In this document: positions 8,022 to 16,570 of the stretch, in pieces | Layout: each line of letters starts with the position of its first letter | Numbering within the stretch: position 1 is the stretch's first letter | NCBI GenBank assembly: GCA_002381565.1 | Contig: DFWZ01000034.1 | Location: 1 to 27,463, forward strand | DNA from: Gallionella sp. UBA4121 | GTDB lineage: Bacteria; Pseudomonadota; Gammaproteobacteria; Burkholderiales; Gallionellaceae | DNA length: 27,463 bases | Direction: 5' to 3' | Notes under the pieces: model-generated | Database searches by the model: none | What the model was told of the DNA's origin: nothing | The model's input: the letters and a program-made list of their open reading frames with translations, nothing else | Program-made: the position numbers and the translations under genes

Positions 8022-8542
8022 TTCTGCGACATAGCCAGCATGGCGTAACCCTGATTGAACTCATGATCGCGATTGTGATTTTTGGCATATTGCTCGCCAT
8101 GGGCGTCCCCGCCTACAGCGGGTGGGTACAGAATCAACAGATACGCACCGCAGCGGAATCGATACTCAACGGTATACAATTGACACGCGCCGAAGCGGTG
8201 CGCCAAAACACCAACGTACAATTTAGTCTGACCGCTCTGCCGATGTCGGACTGGCAGGTTTCCGTGGCCAGCACCGCAGCGGTCATTCAAACTCGTTCCA
8301 GCCAAGAAGGATCTGCGAATGCACGTGTCGCCACGCTGCCGGCAGGCGCGACCACCGTCACCTTCAACGGTTTGGGCCGTGCAACGACCAACCTGGACAG
8401 CAGCGCGCCGATTACCGAGGCGGATATAACCTCGACGGCGGCCAGTGCGACCCGGCAGCTGAATATCCTAGTCAGCGGCGGCATGGTGCACATGTGCGAC
8501 CCTGCGCTACCTGCGACCAATCCGCAAAGCTGCTCCTTTTGA
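8015..8542 (+). CDS. fimT: Minor pseudopilin FimT/FimU (GspH family)
   Basis: This is a 175-aa minor pilin. A short leader ending in QHG precedes VTLIELMIAIVIFGILLAMGVPAY, with Glu5 conserved. The following QIRTAAESILNGIQLTRAEAVRQN is diagnostic of the GspH/FimT family. These proteins form part of the priming tip complex of the type IV pilus, together with PilV, PilW, PilX and PilY1. The ATG at 8015 overlaps the pilE stop, and AAGG lies six bases upstream. A longer in-frame start at 7967 would add 16 non-leader-like residues inside pilE and is rejected. The C terminus has two Cys residues that could form a disulfide. Confidence 0.88.
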   Translation: MLILRHSQHGVTLIELMIAIVIFGILLAMGVPAYSGWVQNQQIRTAAESILNGIQLTRAEAVRQNTNVQFSLTALPMSDWQVSVASTAAVIQTRSSQEGSANARVATLPAGATTVTFNGLGRATTNLDSSAPITEADITSTAASATRQLNILVSGGMVHMCDPALPATNPQSCSF

Positions 8543-8552
8543 GGATGCGACT

Positions 8553-9026
8553 ATGACAGCCACCATTCATCAACTGCCGTTTGCACAACGAGGCTCAGTG
8601 TTACTGGAGGCATTGATTGCTCTCCTGATTTTTTCCATGGGCATCCTCGCCATCGTCGGTATGCAGGCCGTCGCCATCAAAAACAGCGCCGATGCCAAAT
8701 ATCGTGCCGATGCGAGCTATCTCGCCAACCAGATCCTCGGCCAGATGTGGGCGGATCGGCCCAATCTGGCTTCTTACGCCAATTACGCCGGCGGAGGGGT
8801 CCCCAACGGGGGCGCCGCCTGCAGTCCAACAGGTGCCGCATCCACTAATGCCAACGTGTTTACAAACTGGCAGACAACGGTGCAGAACACGTTGCCCAAT
8901 GCGCTCGCCAACAAGCAGCAGATTTTCATCGGCGCGAGCAACCTGGTCACCGTCACTGTGTGCTGGCAGGCGCCCCAGGACAAGGTCTGGCACAATTTCG
9001 CGGCAACGGCCCAGATCAACGGTTGA
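8553..9026 (+). CDS. pilV: Type IV pilus minor pilin PilV
   Basis: This 157-aa protein has an N-terminal prepilin signal, QRG followed by SVLLEALIALLIFSMGILAIVGMQAVA. SADAKYRADASYLANQILGQMW then matches PilV (type IV pilus modification protein). It is an inner-membrane/pilus-tip minor pilin. Start choice is supported by GAGG, which overlaps the fimT stop codon (TGAGG), nine bases before the ATG. The same TGAGGA arrangement recurs before pilW, so termination and re-initiation look coupled. Two cysteines lie in the soluble domain, a likely disulfide. The length is typical for the shorter betaproteobacterial PilV forms. Confidence 0.87.
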   Translation: MTATIHQLPFAQRGSVLLEALIALLIFSMGILAIVGMQAVAIKNSADAKYRADASYLANQILGQMWADRPNLASYANYAGGGVPNGGAACSPTGAASTNANVFTNWQTTVQNTLPNALANKQQIFIGASNLVTVTVCWQAPQDKVWHNFAATAQING

Positions 9027-9036
9027 GGACAAAGAC

Positions 9037-10194
9037 ATGAAAAACGCATCTTACGTTAAATCATGCAGTGGTTTCAGCTTGATCGATATCATGGTCGGCA
9101 TGGTGGTCGGCCTGCTTACCATGCTTGCCATCATGCAGTCCTATGCTGCCTTCGAGGGGCAGAAGCGCACCACCACCACCGGCATGGAAGCGCAGGAAAA
9201 CGGCCTGATGGCGCTGCATGCCATGGAAACAGACATCCGCCAGGCCGGCTACGGGTTGACCGTGAGCGGCGCCTTGGCTTGTACTGGGATCAACACCTAC
9301 ATCAACGGCGTGACTACATTAAACAGCCTGTTCGTTCCAATTCAGATCACGAACGGTGGCGCGGGGAGCAGCGACACGCTCACTGCCACCTACAGCACCT
9401 CGGCCACGGGAGGAGTGCCAGCCAACATTGTGACCCAGATGCCAAACTCCGCAGCGCTACTTACGGTCAATACCGGCAACGGCTTCAATGTGGGAGACAT
9501 GCTGCTGATATCCACACCAGGCACTGGTCTGCCTTGCGCTCAACTGGCCGTCACTGGGATACAAACTCAGGCAAACGGCGTAAACCTTATCAGCAATTCC
9601 GGTCTATCCATCTACAACCCTCCGGGCGGACAGAACATTTTTCCACCCGCCGGCTACGGCACCACTCCCCAGTCCGTAGTATTCAACATGGGCACGATGG
9701 TGCAAAACCAATATCAGGTACTGTGCAGTTCTTTAACTGCCACCAACCTTGCGATCTCAGCTCCCGGAAGCTGCACCCCCGGCCCGGCCGTCTTCACAAA
9801 CGCCACCCCGCTCGCCAGCAACATCATCAACATTCAGGCCCAGTACGGTATCGCCCCGACCGGCACTCAGTCGGTCAACTGCTGGGTCAACGCCACTACC
9901 GGCAATGCCTGCGATGGCAGCGACTGGACGGCTGCTGGCCTCACGGCCACCCCGGCCAATGTAGCCCGAATCAAGGCGATCCGCGTAGCGGTGGTCGCCC
10001 GCAGTAGTCTGATGGAGCGCGCAGACCTGGCAACCAATATTTGCACCGCCACGCCCAGTATCACCGCCGCAAACTACCCGACATGGGACGGCGGCACGAT
10101 TGACGTAACGGCTGATCCCAACTGGAGATGTTACCGGTACAAGGTGTATCAGACCATCATTCCGATGCGAAATATATTATGGGCCAATCTGTGA
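9037..10194 (+). CDS. pilW: Type IV pilus minor pilin PilW
   Basis: This is a 385-aa large minor pilin. The leader ends in CSG, followed by FSLIDIMVGMVVGLLTMLAIMQSY. ENGLMALHAMETDIRQAGYG is typical of PilW. The large Thr/Asn/Gly-rich C-terminal domain, with several Cys residues, matches the family. Residue 5 of the mature protein is Asp, not the usual Glu. The start at 9037 has GAGGA eight bases upstream, overlapping the pilV stop. The reading frame stays open for another 115 codons upstream, inside pilV, but those residues are non-specific and are excluded. PilW bridges other minor pilins in the tip complex. Confidence 0.88.
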   Translation: MKNASYVKSCSGFSLIDIMVGMVVGLLTMLAIMQSYAAFEGQKRTTTTGMEAQENGLMALHAMETDIRQAGYGLTVSGALACTGINTYINGVTTLNSLFVPIQITNGGAGSSDTLTATYSTSATGGVPANIVTQMPNSAALLTVNTGNGFNVGDMLLISTPGTGLPCAQLAVTGIQTQANGVNLISNSGLSIYNPPGGQNIFPPAGYGTTPQSVVFNMGTMVQNQYQVLCSSLTATNLAISAPGSCTPGPAVFTNATPLASNIINIQAQYGIAPTGTQSVNCWVNATTGNACDGSDWTAAGLTATPANVARIKAIRVAVVARSSLMERADLATNICTATPSITAANYPTWDGGTIDVTADPNWRCYRYKVYQTIIPMRNILWANL

Positions 10195-10784
10195 AGCCAA
10201 CTCTCGCCCCTAAAGCTGTCCGCGCACAGCGCCGACTCGCCAAACCGGAAAAACAGCGCGGTGTGGTGTTGTTCATCGCCCTCATCGCTTTGGTTGCCCT
10301 GACGCTGGCCGGCATCGCGTTGGTGCGTTCGATGGATACCGGCAACGTGATTGCCGGCAACCTTGCCTTCAAACAGGCCGCGCTGCAGGCAAGCGATACC
10401 GGGGTAGAAAAGGCATTTGCCGCCTTGCCCAATATTATCGCGACCAGCCTGGACACCAACATTCCGGGTCAATATTTCGCCACGATTCAACCCGTGGATA
10501 CGAAGGGCGTGCCCACTACCATCAACTGGGCCACCACTGTATCGGACACCACAACGGTGCCCGGCTACACTGTGCAATATGTGATCGACCGGCTTTGTCA
10601 GGGACCCACGCCGGTTACCGACATCCAGACCAAATGTTCCTCGGTTGCGTCTCTTGGAGGGGGCAGCAAAAAAGCCAACGCCCCGGTGTTTTCTTCCGCC
10701 ACGGCCGTCTATTATCGGGTGACGGTGCGCGTAACGGGTCCGCGTAATTCCGTCAGCATGGTTCAGATCATACTTTCCGATTGA
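10191..10784 (+). CDS. pilX: Type IV pilus assembly protein PilX
   Basis: This protein of about 197 aa carries a PilX_N-type segment: QRG followed by VVLFIALIALVALTLAGIALVRSM, then DTGNVIAGNLAFKQAALQASDTGVEKAF. It lacks Glu5, as PilX/GspK-type tip pilins usually do. The C-terminal domain ends in YRVTVRVTGPRNSVSMVQIIL, also typical. I place the start at the GTG at 10191, which overlaps the pilW stop (GTGA). An ATG at 10179 would add four residues and is equally possible, since neither has a strong ribosome binding site. The RAQRR...KPEKQ segment before the cleavage site is a long basic leader. It is probably translated by coupling to pilW. Confidence 0.86.
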   Translation: MKPTLAPKAVRAQRRLAKPEKQRGVVLFIALIALVALTLAGIALVRSMDTGNVIAGNLAFKQAALQASDTGVEKAFAALPNIIATSLDTNIPGQYFATIQPVDTKGVPTTINWATTVSDTTTVPGYTVQYVIDRLCQGPTPVTDIQTKCSSVASLGGGSKKANAPVFSSATAVYYRVTVRVTGPRNSVSMVQIILSD

Positions 10785-10844
10785 TTCCACACCCACTTTG
10801 CCTGGGCCATGTCGTTATCTGATCGAATAGAAGGAGTAATCAAA

Positions 10845-13800
10845 ATGAAAATAGCTCACACCCGGCATAGCATTGCGAAAACATTGCTTATTTGTCTGGC
10901 TGCCAGTCAGTTGGCTCAGAACGCTCAAGCTGCCTCAACCGATCTGGCCAATGTACCCATGGCTGTGGCGAACTCGGTCACGCCAAATGTACTGGTCATT
11001 CTGGACAACTCGGAGTCGATGGACGCCACCATGGCTGGCACCCTGGAATCCGGCAATATCCCGGACACACGTGGCAATGTCGGCCGCTCCGCCATGAGCA
11101 ACCTCGCAATCACGCCTTATCGCGCTGCGTTCAACTGGGGATTGATGAGTTTTGCAACCGGGACGCCAAGCCTGTTCAGTACATACGCCTATTACATGGG
11201 TAGCAATACTGGAATGGTTTTTACCAACAACTGCACAGGTTATGTTGCCGGTGTGTTCAACGGCTCACCAACCAAAGCCGGGGTTTCAACCGACGGCGGC
11301 GGCAAATGTATCGCCAACCCGCAGTACACCTGGAACGGTACTACCGGTAGTCAGGATAATAGCTCTCAATTCATTACATTCGAGACCAGTGGTGATGATA
11401 GCAATATTAATGATGTACTTTATTGGAGCCCGCTGGGGTCGGTGCCGGCGACGCCGGCTTACAACCAGTTTTGGGCTCTCACAAACGGTCTTAATAGCGG
11501 TTCTTATAATCTGCTTCAAAATAAAACTGCCGCAGATACCACCTGGGCTTCGGCAGATTTTTCCGGGTCGGTTTATTCTGGTCCTTTTGGTTCGACAGAT
11601 GCTGGCTTTGTTCCGTGGAACCCGCCTGTTACACGGCAGGTGTACCTACCCAGAGGCTGGGGTTACTACGCAGGCGTCACAGGAGCCGGCGTACTCAATG
11701 AAGCCGTCATGGCCGACTCAACAACCCACTACAACAATCTGATGGCCTTGCTGGGAAATGAAACCAGCGGTGCAACTGGCGAAATCAAGAATACTGCGGT
11801 ATTCACCCCAACAGCTGGCACACTCAGTACTGCCAGGTCCTATTTTGCAGGCAGCAGCACCCCAATCAAATACGCCTGCCAGCAAAACTTCGTGATGCTG
11901 GTAACCGACGGATTGCCAACCGCCAAATCAAACGGGACCATGTATTCCTTAGTCCCGGACCAAGTCAGCACCTGCGTCTGGAGCACCGCAACCAATTCCT
12001 GCTCGAGTGGCATGCCGAGCACGGCCATCAACGACGTCATCACCCAGCTCACCGGGCTGCGCACAACTTCTGTCAGCAGCGTCACTTCCACGAACCCTGA
12101 TGGCAGCGGATCGGTAACCGGAAAATTCGACATCCAGACTTATATCGTTGGCCTCGGCAACACGGTCGTCAACGCCAACAACTTTTCGGCCCTGAATGAC
12201 ATGGCCTATAACGGCGGCGGCCTGAATCAGGCTCTGCTGGCAACCGATCCGGCTACGTTTCAATCGGCAATCAACGCTATCACCAACAACATCACCGCGA
12301 AGGTAGGTTCGTCTGCTGCCGTTTCAGTCGCGAATGCCCATGTCACGTCGACCGACAACGCTTCCTATGCTTCCAGCTACAATTCCGGAACCTGGGCCGG
12401 AGACGTGAATGCCTATCCCATTGATCTGACCACCGGGCTGCCTGGAATCACTCCACTCTGGACTGCCGGCTCCGCGCAGGCTCAGCTGGACACGTTGACA
12501 TCGGCCAGCCGGTATATTGCCACGTCTACTGCTGTTGCTGGTGCTATCGGGGGCGTTCAGTTTCAGGCAACCACCGCAGGCACAACAACCACACTGAGCG
12601 CCAGCCAGCAGACACTGCTCAATACGCCGGGCGTGACACCAGTGGATGGCGCCGCCGTGCTGGCTTATCTGCGCGGAGACCGTAGTGGAGAAACTGCGGG
12701 AACTTACCGGGTGCGCGCGCATTTGTTGGGCGACACGGTCGATGCCGAACCGCTTTTGATTCGGGCACCCAGTGCCGGTTATGCGGATGCCGGTTATCAA
12801 GGACTCACGACCACATTCAAAGAGGCCAATGCTGGCCGAACACGCATGCTTTATCAGGGAGCCAATGACGGCATGCTGCATGCCTTTACTGCTACGACGG
12901 GAGCAGAAGCCTGGGCTTATGTTCCCAATCTGGTTATGAGTTCGCTCAACGCTTTAAGCACAAAGACGGGGTTTACCCACCAATACCGTGTTGACGGCAC
13001 GCCGGTGTCCGGAGATGTGGACTTTAAAAATTGTTGCACTACGGGCACCGGAACCGATTGGCACACTATTCTGGTGGGTGGATTGGGCAAAGGCGGGCGT
13101 GGTTATTATGCGCTGGATGTGACGAATCCAGTTGCTGCCAGTGAGGCGGTCGTCGCCAGCATGGCGCTGTGGGAATTCCCCAATAGCGTCGCCAACGCCA
13201 CCTTAAGAAACGCTGCCACGCTAAACACCGGTTACAGTTTTGGCAAGCCCATTATCGTCAAAACAAAAGCAACAGGATGGGTTGTGCTGGTCACCTCGGG
13301 CTATAACAACGGCACGAATACAGGTGATAGCGGCGGCGACGGACTGGGCCATTTGTTTGTGTTGAATCCTAAAACCGGTGATTTGCTTAAAGACATCCCC
13401 ACCACCGGCTGCACCGCCACGCCGGCCAGCAATCCTTGCGGTCTGGCCCAAATCAGCGCCTATGTGGAAAACGCTAATGTGGACAACACCACCGATTTTG
13501 TCTATGGAGGCGATCTGATGGGCAATGTGTGGCGTTTCGATCTTTCTGGAAATAGTGTGGCCAGTTGGGGCATTGCTAAGTTTGCGGTACTCAGAGATGC
13601 AGGCGGCGTAACCCAGCCGATTACGACGACCCCGGAACTCGCCAAGAATATAATCAATAATATTGCTTATCGTTTTGTTTATGTCGGAACAGGACAGTAC
13701 TTGGGAAATAGCGATGTGCCCTGCCCGACAGGCGGTTGTGTCCCCGTAAGGACGCCGAATTCCCACGCCACCCAAACTCAAACCATGTACGGCCTGGTCG

Positions 13801-14282
13801 ACACACTCACTGCTGCTTTGCCTGACCCGCTGCGCAGCAGCCTGGTTCAGCAAATATTCACCACTGTCGGTTCGACGCGTACGGCCAGCAGCAACCCGGT
13901 AGATGTCACCACAAAAAACGGATGGTATATCGACCTTCTTGACACAGGAGAGCGGATCAATACTGACCCGGTGCTGGCCTCAGGAGCGCTAACCTTTACG
14001 ACCAACACGCCCACTGCCACTGTTTGTGTGCCTGGCGGCAGCAGCTGGTTATATTTGCTCAATTACATGACAGGTGGCACGCTAACCAATTCCACGGTGC
14101 CGTGGAGTGGAATGAGCCTGGGTAACGCACTCGCCAGCCGACCCGTATTAATCCAGCTGCCTAGCGGCCAAGAGGTTGTGTTGGTGCGTAAGTCAGATGC
14201 GACAACGGTAGCACAGAATGTTCCTCTTCCCCCCAGCTCATCCACTGGGAAACGGGTTACTTGGCGAGAACTTGTACAATAG
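10845..14282 (+). CDS. pilY1: Type IV pilus tip adhesin / assembly factor PilY1
   Basis: This is a 1145-aa exported protein. The signal peptide ends at about AQA (residues 27-29). The von Willebrand factor A-like N-terminal region has a MIDAS-type DNSES at residues 54-58 and LVTDG further on. From about residue 630 a PilY1-type beta-propeller follows (GDTVDAEPLL, YQGANDGMLHAFTATTG, VLVGGLGKGGRGYYALDVT). The calcium-loop-like segment at residues 876-884 has Asn876, Asn878, Asp880 and Asp884, leading into VYGGDLMGNVWRFDL. In Pseudomonas the equivalent loop binds calcium and controls retraction. AAGGAG eight bases before the ATG at 10845 fixes the start; an in-frame ATG 12 codons earlier lacks a ribosome binding site. 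PilY1 caps the pilus with the minor pilins and can act as adhesin and surface sensor. Confidence 0.92.
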   Translation: MKIAHTRHSIAKTLLICLAASQLAQNAQAASTDLANVPMAVANSVTPNVLVILDNSESMDATMAGTLESGNIPDTRGNVGRSAMSNLAITPYRAAFNWGLMSFATGTPSLFSTYAYYMGSNTGMVFTNNCTGYVAGVFNGSPTKAGVSTDGGGKCIANPQYTWNGTTGSQDNSSQFITFETSGDDSNINDVLYWSPLGSVPATPAYNQFWALTNGLNSGSYNLLQNKTAADTTWASADFSGSVYSGPFGSTDAGFVPWNPPVTRQVYLPRGWGYYAGVTGAGVLNEAVMADSTTHYNNLMALLGNETSGATGEIKNTAVFTPTAGTLSTARSYFAGSSTPIKYACQQNFVMLVTDGLPTAKSNGTMYSLVPDQVSTCVWSTATNSCSSGMPSTAINDVITQLTGLRTTSVSSVTSTNPDGSGSVTGKFDIQTYIVGLGNTVVNANNFSALNDMAYNGGGLNQALLATDPATFQSAINAITNNITAKVGSSAAVSVANAHVTSTDNASYASSYNSGTWAGDVNAYPIDLTTGLPGITPLWTAGSAQAQLDTLTSASRYIATSTAVAGAIGGVQFQATTAGTTTTLSASQQTLLNTPGVTPVDGAAVLAYLRGDRSGETAGTYRVRAHLLGDTVDAEPLLIRAPSAGYADAGYQGLTTTFKEANAGRTRMLYQGANDGMLHAFTATTGAEAWAYVPNLVMSSLNALSTKTGFTHQYRVDGTPVSGDVDFKNCCTTGTGTDWHTILVGGLGKGGRGYYALDVTNPVAASEAVVASMALWEFPNSVANATLRNAATLNTGYSFGKPIIVKTKATGWVVLVTSGYNNGTNTGDSGGDGLGHLFVLNPKTGDLLKDIPTTGCTATPASNPCGLAQISAYVENANVDNTTDFVYGGDLMGNVWRFDLSGNSVASWGIAKFAVLRDAGGVTQPITTTPELAKNIINNIAYRFVYVGTGQYLGNSDVPCPTGGCVPVRTPNSHATQTQTMYGLVDTLTAALPDPLRSSLVQQIFTTVGSTRTASSNPVDVTTKNGWYIDLLDTGERINTDPVLASGALTFTTNTPTATVCVPGGSSWLYLLNYMTGGTLTNSTVPWSGMSLGNALASRPVLIQLPSGQEVVLVRKSDATTVAQNVPLPPSSSTGKRVTWRELVQ

Positions 14283-14302
14283 CCAATACTACGAGGTGAA
14301 AA

Positions 14303-14617
14303 ATGAAATTTATTAACCGTGCATTTGTTATGGCGTTATTGGTAATGCCACAGGCAGTCTGGGCCGTCACCCCGGCCAACATCGGGACTATGCCTTTAAC
14401 CAACACATCAGCGACTATTGAGCGGGGTGGCACGATTACCGCTGTAAATCGCCGGGAAAGAACCATTACCGTGGATGGCGTAACTTACTCACTTGCAAGC
14501 GGAGTGGGAGAAGGTTTACGGAAGAATATGCAGGTTATATTCAGTACAGTCAAAAGCGGCTACGGCGGACAGGAAACAATCAGGGCGATACAACAGATCA
14601 CACAACCCGGCAAGTAA
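14303..14617 (+). CDS. Small exported protein downstream of PilY1 (PilY2-position)
   Basis: This 104-aa protein has a clear signal peptide (MKFINRAFVMALLVMPQAVWA, probable cleavage after AWA-like VWA). The mature domain is about 80 residues and looks rich in beta strands: GGTITAVNRRERTITVDGVTY, then KNMQVIFSTVKSGYGGQETIRAIQQI. There are no cysteines. GAGGTG precedes the ATG, and the gene starts 20 bases after pilY1, so it is probably the last gene of the pilus operon. In Pseudomonas this position is occupied by pilY2, a similarly small exported protein. I infer an analogous accessory role but cannot show homology by eye. The basis for the call is context plus secondary-structure pattern. Confidence 0.7.
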   Translation: MKFINRAFVMALLVMPQAVWAVTPANIGTMPLTNTSATIERGGTITAVNRRERTITVDGVTYSLASGVGEGLRKNMQVIFSTVKSGYGGQETIRAIQQITQPGK

Positions 14618-14693
14618 TGCTGCAAAAATCCTTCCCTGTATGCCTTACCTGGGATGTGGCTTATCTGACGATGGGCTTCAACACCCCCTGAGT

Positions 14694-14723
14694 AGCGGGC
14701 TGCCAGATGAATGCCGGCCCGCT
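14694..14723 (+). terminator. Possible hairpin terminator after the pilus operon
   Basis: AGCGGGC at 14694-14700 pairs perfectly with GCCCGCT at 14717-14723 across a 16-base loop. Only a short T-rich stretch (GCCTTTAAATT) follows, so termination may be weak. It is the only strong stem I see in the gap after the pilus operon. Confidence 0.35.
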
Positions 14724-14751
14724 GTCTGCCTTTAAATTGCAAACGCCCTAC

Positions 14752-14963
14752 TCAGGCCACTCGCAATCCGCAAAAATCATTCTCGTCTGAACAGAAATCT
14801 CCCCTGAAATCATACTTGCCTTTGCGGGTATGGTTAAGAATGCGATAATCGCCAGACAGCCCTAAACGCACCTGACGAATACCGCAAGCCGCCAACCTGA
14901 ACCGGGCGAAAAACCCGCGTATTCGAGCTATTGTTGACAGCCATTTTATATGTTGGAAACCCT
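14752..14963 (-). other. Intergenic gap with an open reverse frame lacking an ATG
   Basis: The 346 bases between the pilus operon and trpG contain no gene with a normal start. On the reverse strand one frame stays open through most of this segment and ends at a TGA at 14752-14754. It encodes a plausible, polar protein segment containing GLSGDYRILNHTRKG and DFRGDFCSDENDFCGL, but it has no ATG. TTG or GTG would be the only starts. It may be a gene remnant or chance. On the forward strand, TTGACA at 14934-14939 has no properly spaced -10 box. A GATAAT near 14845 with TTGCGG 16 bases before it is a weak alternative promoter for trpG. Confidence 0.3.
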
Positions 14964-15533
14964 ATGTTACTGATGATCGACAATTACGACTCCTTCACCT
15001 ACAACCTGGTGCAATATTTCGCTGAGCTGGGTGCGGATGTGGAAGTGCATCGCAACGACGAAATCACGATTGAGCAGATCGAAAAAATGAATCCGCAACA
15101 CATCGTGGTATCGCCCGGCCCCTGCACGCCTAACGAAGCCGGGATTTCGGTTGCAACAATCCGGCATTTTGCAGGCAGGATTCCCATTCTCGGCGTGTGC
15201 CTGGGTCATCAGAGCATCGGTCAGGCATTCGGCGGGCGCATCATTCACGCCAAGCAGCTGATGCATGGTAAGACTTCGCTGATTCATCACATGAACAACA
15301 GCGTGTTCACCAATCTGCCCAACCCGTTCACCGCGACGCGCTACCACTCCCTGGTCATTGAACGCGAGAGTCTGCCGGAGTGTCTGGAAATCACCGCATG
15401 GACGGACGACGGCGAGATCATGGGCGTACGCCACAAAACGCTGCCCATCCACGGCGTGCAGTTTCACCCCGAGTCCATACTCACCGAATACGGGCATGAC
15501 ATGCTGAAAAATTTTCTGGAAGGGTGCAAATGA
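14964..15533 (+). CDS. trpG: Anthranilate synthase component II (glutamine amidotransferase)
   Basis: This is a 189-aa class I glutamine amidotransferase that supplies ammonia to TrpE. The sequence opens MLLMIDNYDSFTYNLVQYF, the family start. The catalytic Cys79 lies in GVCLGHQSIGQAFGG, and the catalytic His/Glu lie in VQFHPESI. SPGPCTPNEAG is the usual oxyanion-side motif. The start at 14964 has GGAAAC upstream. An in-frame ATG at 14931 would add 11 unlike residues. trpG overlaps trpD by four bases (ATGA), so translation is coupled. Its partner trpE is far upstream. Single-copy trpG proteins in some bacteria also serve aminodeoxychorismate synthase, which is possible here. Confidence 0.95.
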   Translation: MLLMIDNYDSFTYNLVQYFAELGADVEVHRNDEITIEQIEKMNPQHIVVSPGPCTPNEAGISVATIRHFAGRIPILGVCLGHQSIGQAFGGRIIHAKQLMHGKTSLIHHMNNSVFTNLPNPFTATRYHSLVIERESLPECLEITAWTDDGEIMGVRHKTLPIHGVQFHPESILTEYGHDMLKNFLEGCK

Positions 15534-16570
15534 TCACACCTCAACAAGCGCTGGTACGGCTGATCGAACAGCGTGAAATCTTTTACGATGAAATGCTGTC
15601 GCTGATGCGGCAGATCATGAGCGGCGAAGTGTCGGCCGCGCAGATCGCGGGCATACTCGTCGGCCTGCGCGTAAAAAAAGAGACGGTAGGCGAAATCTCT
15701 GCCGCCGCGTTTGTGATGCGCGAATTTTCAGCCAAGGTACCTGTGGTTAACCGCGAGCATCTGGTAGACACCTGCGGCACCGGGGGCGACGGCATAAGTA
15801 CATTTAACGTGTCGACCGCCAGCGCGCTGGTCGCAGCAGCTGCCGGTGCGCGTGTTGCCAAACACGGCGGACGTTCGGTATCCTCGACCTGCGGCAGCGC
15901 AGATGTGCTGGAAAAGCTCGGCGTGAACATCAACCTGACCCCGGAGCAGGTCGCACTCTGCGTGGATACCATCGGCATCGGCTTCATGTTCGCGCCAAAT
16001 TTCCACGGCGCCATGAAATACGCAGCGCCGGTGCGCCGCGAACTCGGTGTCCGTACCCTTTTTAATGTGCTGGGGCCGCTGACCAATCCTGCCGGGGCCG
16101 ACAATCAGGTCCTTGGGGTATTTCATACCGATCTGGTTGGTATCATGGCCCGCGTGTTGCAGCGCCTTGGCAGCCACCATGTGCTGGTGGTACACGGCAT
16201 GGATGGCATGGACGAAATATCCATCAACACTGACAGTTTTATCGGAGAGTTAAAAGACGGCAAAATCAGCGAATACACCGTTAATCCTGAGCAATTTGGC
16301 CTGCACACGGCCTCCAACGATTTGCTGCGCGTGGCAAATGTCACCGAGGCCTGCAACATGCTGATCGGGGTATTGGACAACAAGGCTGGCGCACCGCGCG
16401 ACATCGTGCAACTGAACGCAGGCGCTGCGATTTACGTGTCAGGCAAAAGCGACACGCTGGCAGAGGGTATCGCCCGTGCCTCCGAGGTAATTACCAACGG
16501 CGAAGCGCGCGCCATGCTGGATAAACTCATCGGGTTCAGCCAGAAATTCACCAGGATGCCGCCGACTTGA
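15530..16570 (+). CDS. trpD: Anthranilate phosphoribosyltransferase
   Basis: This 346-aa enzyme transfers phosphoribose from PRPP to anthranilate, the second step of tryptophan synthesis. The PRPP-binding signature DTCGTGGDGISTFNVST is present. KHGGRSVSSTCGSADVLEKLGV, FMFAPNFHGAMKYAAPVRRELG, RTLFNVLGPLTNPA and HGMDGMDEIS are further canonical stretches. The ATG at 15530 overlaps the trpG stop (ATGA), with GGAAGGG five bases before it. A GTG two codons earlier is less likely. The length matches the family. The GST-like gene begins within its stop codon. trpC, usually next in betaproteobacteria, is absent. Confidence 0.96.
   Translation: MITPQQALVRLIEQREIFYDEMLSLMRQIMSGEVSAAQIAGILVGLRVKKETVGEISAAAFVMREFSAKVPVVNREHLVDTCGTGGDGISTFNVSTASALVAAAAGARVAKHGGRSVSSTCGSADVLEKLGVNINLTPEQVALCVDTIGIGFMFAPNFHGAMKYAAPVRRELGVRTLFNVLGPLTNPAGADNQVLGVFHTDLVGIMARVLQRLGSHHVLVVHGMDGMDEISINTDSFIGELKDGKISEYTVNPEQFGLHTASNDLLRVANVTEACNMLIGVLDNKAGAPRDIVQLNAGAAIYVSGKSDTLAEGIARASEVITNGEARAMLDKLIGFSQKFTRMPPT

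Noticed and set aside
9063..10007. Alternative forward frame inside pilW
   Set aside because: The His/Arg-rich translation has no motifs; pilW has the prepilin signal and a ribosome binding site.
14934..14962. TTGACA just before trpG as its promoter
   Set aside because: No -10 hexamer lies 16-18 bases downstream before the start codon; TATATG is only seven bases away.
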